Below are positions 20,703 through 33,129 of a stretch of 64,000 nucleotides of DNA, one piece after another (position 1 is the stretch's first letter; each line of letters opens with the position of its first letter). Under the pieces are notes generated by a model, which saw nothing but the letters and a program-made list of their open reading frames with translations, was not told the DNA's origin and searched no databases. Position numbers and translations under genes: made by a program. Origin of the DNA: Phymatolithon calcareum (Eukaryota; Rhodophyta; Florideophyceae; Hapalidiales); the NCBI GenBank assembly GCA_977006965.1, contig OZ345372.1, positions 1,240,001 through 1,304,000 on the forward strand, read 5' to 3'.

Positions 20703-20922
20703 TCACCTCCAGCTCAGACGAGCGCTGCAGACTTAATATAAAATTACGTGCAGTCAGTTTGTAATGGTTAGAGTTTTGATATTCACGCCAGAAAATCATA
20801 ACGCCCATCAATTTGCGTGCACATCATTTTAAGTGAGGGATAATTTGCTTGTTTACAACAAGACTTAACAAGCATGTAATTTTATATTGAGTCTGTAGCG
20901 CTCGTCTATGAGCTGGAGGTGA
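20703..20922. repeat. Foldback repeat 2
   Basis: Inverted arms at 20703-20751 and 20872-20922, about 50 nt each with few mismatches, sharing TCACCTCCAGCTCA and AATATAAAATTAC. Probably a small foldback element. Confidence 0.7.
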
Positions 20923-21710
20923 TTGTTTCATGCTCGTCTGCGAACAGAGGCGCACCGGAGTTGACTTATTGCAAACAAATTGATGAAATTCGTCATGGGT
21001 GCCGACGATGTCAGCAATTTGAGACGTCGGGGGCATACGGACGCGAAATGAAATGAGAACAACAGGAAGATGCTGCACCGGGAACCCACAGAAGATATCG
21101 TGGCGATCGCGGAAAAGAGAGCCAACAGAGAGTGCTTGCTTAAATACATCATCATGATGAAGTGAGGCAGGGTGGAAACAAGAAGAAAACGTCCTCTTTT
21201 GTTACGGTTTTTCTTCTGAGTTAATGCTCTGTTCTTTCCATTTTCGGTTGGAAGGGAAAACGGAGCAGGCTAATGTACCCAATCCCAAGCTGAAATGAGG
21301 ATTTCGAGAGAAAACTAGTAGTGTAAGCAGTGGCTGCGCCTGTTAACTTCACCTCGACAGTTGACCTCTTTGTCCAACCAATAATGCGAGAGAACGGCAT
21401 GCTCGCATGGCATCATGCACAGTTGATTGCAGAAGCTATGCTTTAACGCATGTACTGTACCGAAGTATGGCTTTCTAGGGACTCTCGTCCCGTGGAGAAG
21501 CGCCAGACTTAGTAGGTCCACCTAAGGGTAGCGCGTCAGTCGAAAACAGTGCTCGGGATTCTCCGCTTGCTCATGCCCTAAGTTCTGCGGAAAACAAGGT
21601 GTTCGCTCCTTCTGTCGTAAAGACTCGCTGTACCCTTCCCCAAGAGGAAAATTATGATATGGAAAGGCTACGCCTCATACCCTTGCTCCATCGGAATAGA
21701 TCATGCATTA

Positions 21711-22128
21711 CAGTCAGACATCGATAAATGGAACCTCTTTTTTAGAATAACCTCGGTTATCAGCATAATCGGGTGCAACACGAATACCGTATTCGCCTAA
21801 ATTTAACGAAAATTAAAGGATTATAGAATATTTGATAGGCGAATTTTTTCATGTTCGAGGTCACGGGGCATACCTTAAATTTTGTTATAATTTTGTTTAG
21901 CGTACACGGAGCATATCCTCACTCGTAGAATACTGTAAGTACTTTTCATGTTTCTCCTGCCATTGGCATACAGTACAGTACAGTAAAAGTTGACACAGTG
22001 GTGTAAAGCTACTGTTCGGCACATGTGTGATCCAAAACTTATGATTCAAAATTCGACTTGAGAATAACCTCGATTTTGAGAATATTGGACCATTCCACAT
22101 TGCCCATCCATTTATCGAGGCCTGACTG
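21711..22128. mobile_element. Pogo-type non-autonomous transposon, copy 2
   Basis: A 418-bp element bounded by CAGTCAGACATCGATAAA and its complementary end, with flanking TA at 21709-21710 and 22129-22130. It is the same family as 18754-20112, inverted, and lacks the nested insert, so it acts as the empty-site reference. Confidence 0.85.
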
Positions 22129-22265
22129 TACTTGGAAGTCAAGAACACTAAAATGTAATGAGGAAATTCGCTAAATGGACCGAAAAGTGTGGAAAGTTCG
22201 CTAAATCGGCACCCCTTGCCAAAACTCTTCCGTTATGATACGCAGGGCACTCTATGTGACTGTCA

Positions 22266-22322
22266 CATGTCCTCGATAATACATTTTACTGTCAGACAGT
22301 AAAATGTATTATCGAGGACATG
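22266..22322. repeat. 57-nt perfect palindrome with single-base centre
   Basis: 28-nt arms starting CATGTCCTCGATAATACA around a single A at 22294. The arm resembles the CCTCGATAA end of the pogo-type elements. Confidence 0.95.
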
Positions 22323-22539
22323 CTAGGTGCTCAGATAGCAAACCAGACATAAGAGAGGAGCCGCCTTTTCATTGGGAAGACTTGCCGGTATATTTGTATG
22401 ACTGTGGGGCTTTTAAAAATAAACTTGTCAAAAAAAGTAAAATTTATGTCGTGCGCTACTCTCGCTGCTTTAGCTCCTCGTCGCAAGTAGCATCTTCGTC
22501 ATCGCAGGCGGTGAGATCAATTATCATGGACTGAGCCGC

Positions 22540-22960
22540 TTAGTCCATGTTTTTTCGCTTCGCCTCAACAATGTTGTGGATGTTCAGCCTACCGCATTGC
22601 TGTGAGATGTGACGGGTGTTTCCGCCCGAGAAGCAGTGACGGGCCCTCGTTTCTGACGGCAAGTAAGGCTTCTTGCGCTTGTGGCCCGGTTTAGCGACAA
22701 GGTCAATCGACACCAAATCATCCTGTATTGGCTGGTCACCAGTGACTGCAACACGCGTGATACTGCTCTCGTGTTGCTTGGCCCACGTTCTCAACAGCCA
22801 TACGACCCCGAACCAGTGCTTGTTCTACGGGTCGAACGCAACCCGATGGTGCACCGAGCGTGTAGAAGTGCACAAAAGCGCAGCGACAACGTGAATACAT
22901 TGCCGCTGGTACTCTTCAATATGGCGGCAAGAGCACGTCGTCTAAGTTTCATCTAGGGTA
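22540..22960 (-). pseudogene. Transposase C-terminal fragment with degenerate zinc knuckle
   Basis: The minus frame ending at 22540 has a basic stretch KPGHKRKKPYLPSETRARHC followed by CFSGGNTRHISQQC. That equals a C-x2-C-x4-H-x4-C knuckle in which the second Cys is replaced by Gly. Basic-linker plus zinc knuckle at the C-terminus is common in MULE and related transposases. The frame upstream (to about 22960) is broken. Confidence 0.4.
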
Positions 22961-23265
22961 GTCGCCCACCCTTAGCACGAGCTCCTTCTCCATGACTTCA
23001 GATGGTTAGGGCGAGAGCGTTGCGAGTTAGCTTAGCAGTCGAATACGAGGAGGTGCATAGAGGTCTTTGCGTAGCGGATGAGTAATGTGATGGTAAGCGT
23101 CTCCCTATGTATTACTGTCCTCAATGCTGCTAATGTACTGGCATCGTGGGTTTGTATCTAGGGTTAGCTAGCGAATATCATAACAAGTAGTATTTTTGGC
23201 AAGGGGTGCCAATTTAGCCATCTTTCACCACTTTTTGTAGCGAATTTCGTCAAAATTTAATTGTT

Positions 23266-24399
23266 ATCATTGATACTAATCAACATCATCCTGATTAGTA
23301 TCATATTATCGTATCTGGATACAGTATACAGAGAGGAATGGAAATCTACTTTGGGACAGGGCTAGAAAGGCACTTGAAAAACGCTGGAGATTATTCATTT
23401 TTATTTTGTTTGACATCTATAAGCAAACTGTTTTCCAAAATATTTTCCCACGATGTGGAACGAGTTGGAATTGTTCTTATTGCGTGTGATAGCCAATAGA
23501 AGTCCAAGGGTTGATATCATCGGATGAAGTGAGATTTTTAGCTCTGCTCTAAAGAAACATCTCAACGGGCCGCTGGTTCAAATAATTCTGCCACAGAGGG
23601 TTTGGAGGACCCTGCTCTGTGAAATAACTTCTTTTCATTATACTGTGCACATGCAATCTATGATTTTTTTGATCAATATTGTGAAGATTTTCAATGTGCA
23701 GCATATATTTCCAGAAGTATGGCGAAAACAATTTTCAGGAATTGCGTGGTGTTTTCTGCCATTCTCTGATAGTCAATTAGCTCACGCTGACTCAATACGA
23801 ACTCTAACAGATCTTTGAACCGCACGTTCCTGCGACACGTGTCCGAATTCCTGCCCATCAATATCGATGCGCCGGGTTCCTTTTCTGTTCATCTGTACTG
23901 AGTTTGGCTGATATCTCTGTGTCAAGTGAAGCTTGCGGTAAGTGTGTCAACTGCAGAAGTTTTCCTCTTACAATATACCCAACCTTGCTGAAGAATCTGA
24001 TCAGTTGAATGTACTTTGATTCCATTTCCGGAGCATTGGACGTCATTTTCCGCCACGCGAAATGAATACCAGCACATTACTTCAACTACACGCATATGGA
24101 AAGCTCTTCATTGGAGCCAGAATCGCTCTCTATCGTCAGCGCATTCAATTTTTTTACTTTTTTATTCGTATTCGCATGTCCAAATGTAAACTCTGAGATT
24201 CTCCGAACTTCGGATCATGCCGGAATATTTTAAAAAAGTCGACTGGCGCATTGTGAAAGCAATGAGCAGTTCGGCGCGCTTTTTCAGTATGAACTGAGCT
24301 TGCGCACAAGGAGCTTGTGCAAACCTTGACGGGAAATATTTTGAAGCCCTGCGCGCAAAGCCGAATGGCCATCACCACTATGCCTGACGTTTTGCACAC
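23266..24399. other. AT-rich gap
   Basis: No gene or clear repeat recognised. Confidence 0.4.
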
Positions 24400-27300
24400 T
24401 ATGCCGTGCGCACCGTCAACTTTGCACAAAGAGACCAACTTGGAGACGTGTCTGTGAATATATTCTTAAAGAATGCGGTACGAGACGCAACGAGCGAAGC
24501 GCCGCAAGTGCTAAACGGCGGCTTGATAAGGAGTATAGTGACGATCTTGCGGACCTTCGCGGGGCTGCCGGTGATGTGGACAGTCGCTGGACTTTCCTTG
24601 GCTTTCTTCGTTGATAATGTGCGGAGATTCGAAGTGTGTTCTTCCTTCTATCGCGACCTAACAGGCATAACAGATTTGTGCCTTTCCCGGTAAGTTTGAC
24701 AATGCCATGGCGTAACCGATGGATCCTCGTTATATACTTTCACGCTTTCTATTGCAGTGATATTCACTCTAAATTCTCTCATCCCGCGATGGAGCGTCAG
24801 TCCGCATTTTATCCTCATTTTGTATCGATCTCCAACGGACCGTTTCGCTACCATAGGGCCCAGCATTCGGGATGGGGGAGACTATTCAGAGAGTATGGAA
24901 TGCAGCTCTAGTAGTTCCAAGTCGAAGAAGAAAATTTGATTAAATACGGCCGTCGCTCTCAAAGCGAGTCGACAGGCGATGAAGAAACGCAAAGCAGAAA
25001 TGGAAATTGCGTAGAGCATAGGGACAAAGCCTCTTATAGAGCCCTATGACATTGTATTCATGCTGCATCGATTCTGGGCTGATTGGAGGACGCGTCCTGC
25101 CACATACTATGGACTCCAGGGAGTTCAACAATCTCCAGCGAAAATGGCGTCTTCGACAATTTCGCATCGCCGACAGCACATGGCCAGAGTAAGCACATCA
25201 ATGTTGCTGCCATACTTCTTGTTCGTGCACATGGGAGAAAGCGAGGAGCGAAGCGGTACAGGACATTCAGTCGCCCGGGTACCCTTTCTGACGGAGAAAA
25301 GTACTTTGCCTACCGCTTCTTGCTTTACTGGGACTGTTTCTCTATGACGGCTGGAAAAAGCGCATCAGAGGAGGGGTTCTTTTTGCTGTGCTTGGACCTT
25401 CCACTCAGGGCTCGCTCCTCATCGAAAGCTCTATATATTTTAAGTTTAACACCTCCTGGAGATGAAAGTTATTTTTCGTATTACTGGAATGACAGAAGGA
25501 TTCGTTGACATCGACGCCAATGGTGCCCGTCGAAGAATCGTTCTTGACTTGGTCGGCATTTCAAGCTACACTTCTGCGTTGAATGCAGCTTTAAATGTAC
25601 TTGGCCACATCAGCACGGTGTGGTTCCACCTCTGTGCAATGTCGAAATAGTCTGCCACAGTAGTCGGTTACCGCTAAACTCGTCCTGGACGTCATAGTAG
25701 TTTACCCGCCTTCAGAAGGGGACATACAGCTATTCGTGATTCTAATCCCAACCAAGAGACATACCGACTGCTCGGACTACGACACGAGCTCAATGCGCAC
25801 CGCTTAATAATTCATCGTCTACGACAGGCGATGATAGAGGCGAAGGCTCTTGTGCCGACAACATCATGTGCTAATTCTATCGTTCCTGGTTATATTGACC
25901 CGTACATTTCCTGTTTTATTGCTTCCGATCGTTTGTTGACGGGACATTATCGAGATTCCGTTAAGCTGGGTTTTCAAATTCTTCTGTCCCATCGGCACCG
26001 AGAGTTATGCGAGTCGTTCATGGTCGGTTACATTTCAGACTGCAAATTAACAACGCAGAACAGACTACTGGACAGAGAGAAAAAGGAGCTCTACACGATG
26101 TAAATATCAGAGCGCTATGCACATTCCATTGTAGCTGAAGTTGGGATTTGCAAAGGGTTTGCACGTGCGTAACGCGAAACAAGATCCACATCTCCTCTGC
26201 CTGACAAGTGCTGTGCTGCGATCGGTGTTGTTGAATCCTGTACTCGATTGATTGCCGAGCTGGGGCGACTGTCCGATATTCTAACAGAAGGTTCAGTATC
26301 AACTGAGAGACACGAAGGAGAATTTGGTTTACCTCACATTCAAAGAATCTATACGGAGACAGATAAGCACATAATTTTAATTGAGAACATGTGCCAGATC
26401 GCAGATTTCGATGTGCTTGCCTTAAAGGACGGCCGATGCGACAAACGTAAGCGAGCGCAAGCGGAGAAAGAGATATCTCTCTGTCTACTTGCCATCAAGA
26501 CTATTGACAGGCCGAACATCCACAGGCTACGTGAGCTAGTTACGTCCACGCTTCCAATGCTCGGGCATGTGTCTCGTGTTGGCGAGCTTGTTCTCTCGAA
26601 ATCCCATCAATCTCTAAAAATACCAATCAAACAATCCAACAAGCGTCAAGCCCATTTTCAAGCTATGTTGACCTCCTCTGTCGTAGATTGACAGGGAAGA
26701 CTGGCCCTTCTCGTCGAGAGTGCATTCAATGGACCTAAATCTGCACTGAGGGGATGATTTCTATTATTAGCCGGAAGCGAGTTAATAGAGAGTAGTAGGG
26801 AGTGTTGTATTTTGGGTGATTCTAAAGAGATGCGATCTCTCGAGGTGGAGGAAGTTTGACAAGTGAGGACGAGAAGAGAGTCATTGGAGCTCTTGGCCCG
26901 AGGACTTGCGTGCTCAAACATCTCAAGGCGGAGCTATAACTGTAATTTCTCCGCGAGCTGGAACGTCTAGAGATTTGGTCTGGTTATTGCAGGTACCAGA
27001 ATTCAACTGCTGGATCTGGATTCAGCTCCGGTTCTAAGTTCAATCGCTTGCTTGTCACTGTCCAAAACGCCTTCCAATTCCACGGAAACTTGCTTTTCGC
27101 TGAGATCGGAAGTGCTGTGAGATCTGCTGATGCTAATGGACTCCGGGGACCATCTCTGTCCCGCAGTGATGTAATGGAGCCGATTTTTGTTTGCCCCTCC
27201 AATTTTGAGCATCACCATCCATTTGTCATGCAGTCCGACGATGTAGGAGGCGATATTGAGCCTACAGGAACTTCGTTTTGGTGCATCTCCGCTCTATTAA

Positions 27301-27560
27301 AGATAGAGCGACAGTCCGGGCAGTTCGAATGCTTTTCATCTTTACTACCGTGCGAACTACTGTCAGCAATGTCTCCATCAGATAATTTCGAAGCTAGATA
27401 TAGAGTGCTGCGGAACAGAGAGACAATGCCGCGACCTCTTTGCTTCGCTTCACTTCGTGGCGCTATTCGTAGAGTTAATGTCATGCATGACTGCTCTACA
27501 CAATCATGCAATATAGCGCCGCATCGCGGAACAATACGTCATGGTCCGAATTAATCTCCT
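24400..27560 (+). pseudogene. Decayed Tnp2-like (CACTA-type) transposase
   Basis: Scattered plus-strand segments read like one large transposase broken by stops and shifts. The segment LDLPLRARSSSKALYILSLTPPGD (about 25390-25460) followed by GFVDIDANGARRRIVLDLVG and ALNAALNVLGHIS (about 25500-25615) follows the order of the Tnp2 domain (LP..R...L..L.PG, then domain with LD..G....ALN..L..LGH). Later pieces, PGYIDPYISCFIASDRLLTGH (about 25885-25945) and RPNIHRLRELVTSTLPMLGH (about 26510-26570), keep the same order. Pieces at 24406-24693 and 27048-27554 may be the ends. Family placement is by remembered pattern and is tentative; no terminal repeats were found. Confidence 0.4.
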
Positions 27561-28286
27561 TTGGAAGGAAGACATTTCTTTATCCGATCGAGATGCGAGG
27601 CAACATGAGTCAGTATGTAGCAATTTTTGCCATGGATGGTTTTTTGATTAAAGCTTTTACTTTAAAAAAACATGAAAAAACATATATATAACCAGGTTTT
27701 TTTCATTTTCTGTTTACAACAATTACGACTTATTACGAAACTCGGAAAGTAAGTCTATGATATCAGGATTGAGGAAAGGAACAAAATGGTACCAGATTCG
27801 CTGTGCGGAAGGGTGCGGAACCTGTTGTTTTATTTATTTTTTCCTAGCGTGCCTTAACCCTTGCCTACACAGACACGCGAATTGGACGTGCAATCTCCAA
27901 TTGGGGATTACGCGTTCCATTCAGTGCATGACTCTGTAAACAATTGCCTAACTGCACCAACAGCCGAAAAAGGCAAGTACATGGACGAGTGCGACACGTG
28001 GAGGTATTTTGCGGGAATTTGATTGCGATATAATAGTTATGATACTTCATGTCTCATGACACCTATATACGTAATAATGTGCAAACTCGATTATAATTGA
28101 ATCGGCGCAGAAGTAAAACTGGTCTTAAGCCATTTCTGGAATTCTGAGATAATCCAGGTGGAAGATATGAGCGCCTGATTACTTATCCCCAGGTTTTTTG
28201 TACCGGTATGAGAATATAGTAGTGGTGTTACGAACGCGTTGGTAGTGCGTTGTTAGTGAATGTCACGAAAGCACACTGGAGGGCAC

Positions 28287-28313
28287 CCCGCACAGTAAAG
28301 TCGTCTGTGCGGG
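28287..28313. repeat. GC-rich hairpin
   Basis: CCGCACAG and CTGTGCGG (flanked by further C/G) pair around TAAAGTCGT. Followed by a short T-rich stretch. Function unknown. Confidence 0.6.
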
Positions 28314-28338
28314 TTCTTTTATTGGGAAAAGAGTGCCC

Positions 28339-28563
28339 ATGAGGACGGCTGATGTTCGCACTATTGTTTTTTTCTTGTTTGTCTTGTCTGTTGGGAGTTT
28401 TGTGTGTTCGGTGTGTGCTAATGAGATGCGATCTCCCGAGGCGTGTGCATACTCGTATCATAATGCACATGTGAGGGCATTACAGTGGGATATTAATACT
28501 GCTCCGTATACTGGCACGGCAGTTTTTCGAGCTCTAGCTTACATGAAACAGGGATTACATTAG
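28339..28563 (+). CDS. Possible small secreted protein
   Basis: A 74-aa frame from ATG 28339 with a signal-peptide-like start (hydrophobic core TIVFFLFVLSVGSFVCSV, then small residues before a likely cleavage at CAN-E). The mature part would be about 45 residues. It has no family match. Found in a gene-poor region, so it could be chance. Confidence 0.25.
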   Translation: MRTADVRTIVFFLFVLSVGSFVCSVCANEMRSPEACAYSYHNAHVRALQWDINTAPYTGTAVFRALAYMKQGLH

Positions 28564-31249
28564 ACGTTTCTGTAACGTTCTGCAGAAGAAAATACGTAAG
28601 ATGAAAGGGGTTCGAAAGTTATTGTAAAGAGTATACGTAGGGGTCAAACAGGGCATGAGTACGACTTTAGAAAACCACTCCTCTTCTAACGAGGAGAGAA
28701 AAGCTCGTGTTTCATCTTCTGGTTCCTCCATGAAGCACTACCGTACCTCAAAATAAAGGTTGAGTGCCATAATGTGTTATGCTTAAATAAAAAGAAATTC
28801 GAAAAATATAAAAGCACCACGGTTTTACTTCTGCGCCGACTCAATTGAAGAGTATCATATGCGACTATAGGAAATCGCTGCAAAGCTTTGTGCACAGAGC
28901 TGTTAGAGTGCACGAGTGAGGAATTTCTACATGTTGTCTCTCAGCACTAGAGGAAACATACGTTCCTGGAATATGAAGCGAAAGTTGTCCTGGATGTATT
29001 AGTAAGAAGTGAACTAGAATTATAAATTTTATGGTCAGCGTTGCAAAGAAAAGCACTGAGACAAAAGTGGCAAGTGCCGTGGAGTCCCATCCAGATGATG
29101 TTCAGAAGCACAGGAATATTAAAATATATGACACAATTTAAGAACGTCGACACACTCAACAGTACCTTCAGAGAGCGTTGGATAACCATTCCTGTCGTTA
29201 CAAAATGGCACAGTGGCTACAAATGTGAAACTTAGTCCAGAGGAATAGAAATTTTTGAAAATAGACACCTTTCGTCAAAAGACACTTAGATTCGACTCCT
29301 ATTTTCCGTACGGACACAATCTGAGGTTCCAATTGTAGAAATATTACTGGATGGAGAAAACGTTTTGCAACGTTTCAAGAATTTTTCTTTCTGGCCCAGA
29401 GTATATTAATTGATTTGGGTACTGGATTTCTGCTATCCAGTAGCCAAATCAAACCATCCATCCACACCATGAGCGCGAACGTCAACCGCCTTCCCCACAA
29501 GTCCGCGGTGGGCCCGAAAACCTCCGCGGCCGAAGCCGTGCCAGGCTGCCATCTGCCCAGTTTTTGAATTACAGAAGACCACCCACTTGCTCATATCAAA
29601 GGCCGCGTTTGAGCGGGTCGTGCGCGAGATCGTGCGCGACTTTCGCAATGATGGCGATTAGAGCCAAAGGCGATCTTAGCATTACAGCACGCCGCGGAGT
29701 CATTCCTCGCGGAATTCTTCCAGAGAGGAAATCGTGCAGCCAATCACGCAGGTCGAATTACACTGAAAGGTTCAGACGTTAAATTAGTTGATGATTTTTC
29801 TGATAATTAAACTTTGAAATTTCTCCTATATCTCAAAATTTAGGTACAAATTATATAGAATACCCACGGCGATATTGCGATGGGTATTCTTTTAAATTTG
29901 GTTTATCTCGAGGTTTCGTATTGGAATTCTCTATAGGGACGCTCAGAGCATCTAGACCAGTGATACCATTTCGATACTTAAATATGGAAATGGTCACGCT
30001 GATTCGGAGAATTGTGGTCGTGCAACTCCACCAGATTATTCCATATGGTTTCCAAATGATGAGAGTGCTAGCTATTCACACATACACGTAAGTTGATGAT
30101 GTAAAGGCCATCCGTACAATTCATGTAAGATCTGGGCACAGAATACGATTGCTAATCGTGTATCATAGTTTTTTTTCCAAAAACTGAACCGAAAGCATGC
30201 GCAGAAATCGAGCTTTCCTTTCCCGTCGCTCGAGTACATGATCGCAATGCTCGCATTTGGATAAAACTATTTCGGCCCAAGGTAACGACGTGGCTTTGGC
30301 TCTGCACACCCTCTGAAAGTGTTCAATACGGGCTGCGCGGGGCTCGGCTGGTAGCAGATTTCTCTCCTCCGCTGGAGGAATCCTTCTCATTTCTCTCAAC
30401 GAGGGGCAGTGCGCCCAGTCTCATTCTTCTCCTAATACCTGCCCCTTTCTACCCATGGTCGTAACAGCCATGCAGTGCAATCTCTCGCGCGTTCTCACCT
30501 TGTTTCTAACTTCGGCGCTCCGGCCTACACAACGTCGTAAACGCTCATCAAATCGTAAGCCTGTTCCTGCACACACTCTCAATCTCGCAGAACGGCCCAC
30601 TGGAGGGGAAAAGTTGAATCGCCTGCGCTATTGACATACACTCCTCTTGCTTTAAGAACAGATAAACGGCTCGTTCATGGAGAATCATGCCGTTTGGCGT
30701 GCTCATCCAGTATTGCATACATGAAGGGCACATGTAACGGCTTGATCTGTTCTTCCCGCCAAATGGAGCGCAATGGCTTTGTGTTCCCGGCAAAAAGAAG
30801 TCGCTGTGAGACCAAGAAGGCAGAAAAAAGGTATCTGTGCCGTCATTGGCGACCGCGATCTTCAGACTGTATGTAAATTATGAAACTGTGAAATAGCATC
30901 GATACCAAATCCAATATCATTTGAAAAAGAGTTGGTATTAGATTTGGAAATAATTTCCATAATATGGAATCAAATCCCTTGGTAGAGTTTCCACGGTCAC
31001 GGTCACGGCGCATAATTTCAAAAAATGGAAACAGGTGGCACTGGTCGAGATGCTCTCAGTACTCTCAAATTGGAAAAACGTTGGGACTTCAGAAAAAGAT
31101 CAGTTTATTTCTGCTCTTTTATTTGAAATTATCCGAAAAGAAACCAACTATGAGCTACGAACCACTTGGTCCAGCACAAGATGAGTCTAGACCACCACCC
31201 CTACAGATGTTTTACTGCACTGCAGCTTCTTCTCCCTATGACTAAATCG

Positions 31250-31970
31250 CTTTCTATTTTTTGCTTTCTTCTTGCTGATGCGATACATGCGCACAGTGCC
31301 TTGTGCGACGTCCGACGGCTGATCTCTGATCACGAAAGGTTCAAATTGTGAGTGTATGTACGCAGGTTCGCTGCAGTGAGGTGGGTGGAGCATATGGAAC
31401 AGGTTGTTCCCCTTCGGAACCAAACTGAAGCCACTCATTGATGCAAGCGCTATGGAAGACGTGTCCGCACGGAGTCTTCGACACAGAGCCCTGCAGGTAT
31501 TCAAGATAGCCTGAGAACTCACGTAGATGAGGAAGCCGGTGCTGAGGAGGCGCGGGAGGATCAGCGACGACGGGAGTATCAGACACACGGGAAACGAGGG
31601 AGGATGTACTGGGAGCGTAAGCGGAGACGGAAGTGTTACGCGCACAGGGAACTGGGGAGGATGGACCCGGAGCCTGCAACGGACGAGGCGTGCGGACTTG
31701 ATAGGGGACCGGAGCGTCAGGCTCATAAGCCACGCCGCTTCGGGGCGGGGGAAGGACTCGTCAATCACAGACTTCTCAATGTGAGGAGTTGGATTTTCGA
31801 CTGGGTGGAAAGCGGCGAAATCGACGAAGTTGTCCAGTATGGTAGTCCTTACCATGTGACGGCATAGTGGACATCTCCGGCCACGACGGCCCGTTTAGAT
31901 CCATTCGAGGAGGCAGCTCCCTTGGAAGAGGTTCGAAACAGATTGGGCAGTGTATGAGTACATGGGGCTG
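31250..31970 (-). pseudogene. RING-H2 zinc-finger pseudogene, two RING remnants
   Basis: Minus strand. Remnant 1 starts HCPICFEPL (about 31955) and resumes after a frame change as SCLLEWI-stop-TGRRGRRCPLCR (about 31870-31910). Remnant 2 reads YLEYLQGSVSKTPCGHVFHS then ACINEWLQ (about 31430-31510), a RING-H2 core in which the first two Cys are now Tyr (TAT, TAC), and whose last Cys pair is lost (PVPYAPP). Between them is a Pro/Ser/Val-rich linker built from related short repeats. RING proteins are usually E3 ubiquitin ligases; this one cannot be functional as read. An unmodelled intron could explain one shift but not the lost metal ligands. Confidence 0.55.
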
Positions 31971-33110
31971 AGCGATGGTGTTTAGACTGGTTTGCGAGGT
32001 GGTATTTCGATATATACGTACATGTGGGAAACTATTTTACGCTATGTTCATGGATCTACGCTAACTTTTGAATCGGTGATATCAGCGTATATAAAACATA
32101 CCGCGCGGCTCCCTACAGTTCCTAGATGGGCCTGCGTGTCCCTGTCGATAGTCTGAGATTGCAGTATTTCTATTGCGGTATCAAAATATGGGTGGTACAG
32201 GGTCTCCCCCGTGCCGGGTAGACCCCGGAACTTCCATTTTTCGGGAGAAACCCCGGAAACTTCCTCCTCTCTAGCCGGGCCGGGCACGATGTACTCTTTC
32301 GAGCATAGGCAAAATAACAGCTCGTGAGAAGTAAGGACCTGCTTCACAATTACATTAGTACAGAGCGAGCAATGTTCTATATGAAAGAAGTACAATTTAG
32401 GATTGTAAAGTGGAATGAGAAGTAAGGTCTTTGTCATCTGTTGTAACGGCGCGTGAGGAGCCATAGCGTGCCTTCAGCAACGGTTGAAACGGCGTGTGAT
32501 CTTGCTTTTTTCAACGGTTGTAACGGAGAGTGAGGAGCCATGATTTGCCGTCAGCAACTTTTGTACCGGCGCATGAAGAGACCGGGTTTTTCCTTCATAG
32601 TAACCTACAGAGGGATCGAGCGAGCTGACACTGCACATACGCTCCGTGGCATCCTTCTTAGCAGCAAAAGATGTTGGAAGTGTGATTGCTTCTTGCTCTA
32701 GTTGCAACACACTTCTTTATGATTGTGTGATCTCGGTACACGTTTACACGTGTCATCAAGTTTGCACGTATGTTTAGAAATGATGAGATAGTAAGTTTGA
32801 CAAAGACACGAGTCAGAACATGATTGGAGTATGATAATCATACTCCTTAACTCAGTATCAAAAATGATGAATTTTGGTATATTACACGTGTCATACGATA
32901 TGACAAGATTATGATAGATTTGTTTAGGGTTAGTTGGTCTCCGTCGTCTCAAGAGGCCCATAATTAGATCTAGCATGGTAGAGCTACTTTAGATCTGATT
33001 TTGAGTTCTATATAGCCAGGTTCCGAGACCCAGTCCGACTAAAATCCAAGGAAAAACTCTCAATCAACTTTTCATTCAACCTCCCCATAACCTCCAACAA
33101 CAAAAGACCG
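31971..33110. other. Gap with a degenerate duplication and short palindrome
   Basis: Contains a 78-bp-period partial duplication around 32439-32585 (GTTGTAACGG..GTGAGGAGCC repeated) and the 21-nt palindrome at 32826-32846. No gene recognised. Confidence 0.45.
32826..32846. repeat. 21-nt palindrome with single-base centre
   Basis: GGAGTATGAT and ATCATACTCC flank one A. Confidence 0.85.
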
Positions 33111-33129
33111 GGAGTTCCAGTCTGATAAA

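Larger units (their letters stand above)
20115..21710. other. Intergenic repeat-rich gap
   Basis: No gene recognised. Two foldback pairs are listed separately. The rest is unassigned. Confidence 0.4.
22159..23265. mobile_element. MULE-like element remnant with long terminal inverted repeats
   Basis: Left sequence at about 22159-22235 and right sequence at about 23185-23265 are inverted copies over roughly 75 bp, sharing GAAATTCGCTA and GGCACCCCTTGCCAAAA. Inside, on the minus strand, is a transposase C-terminus-like ORF. Exact ends and target duplication were not resolved. Confidence 0.6.
27561..31249. other. Repeat-poor gap with scattered short ORFs
   Basis: No conserved gene recognised. 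It contains an A/T-rich stretch at about 27655-27720, hairpins at 28287-28313 and 29833-29895, and minus-strand Cys-containing frames at 30163-30399 and 30548-30793 that could be decayed coding sequence. Confidence 0.35.

Noticed and set aside
28287-28330. Rho-independent terminator
   Set aside because: GC-rich stem followed by T residues, but bacterial termination does not apply here and no gene ends at this point.
31187-31855. 222-aa minus-strand ORF as an intact gene
   Set aside because: It mixes frames of the RING relic and a Pro-rich linker; the metal-binding residues fall in other frames or are lost.
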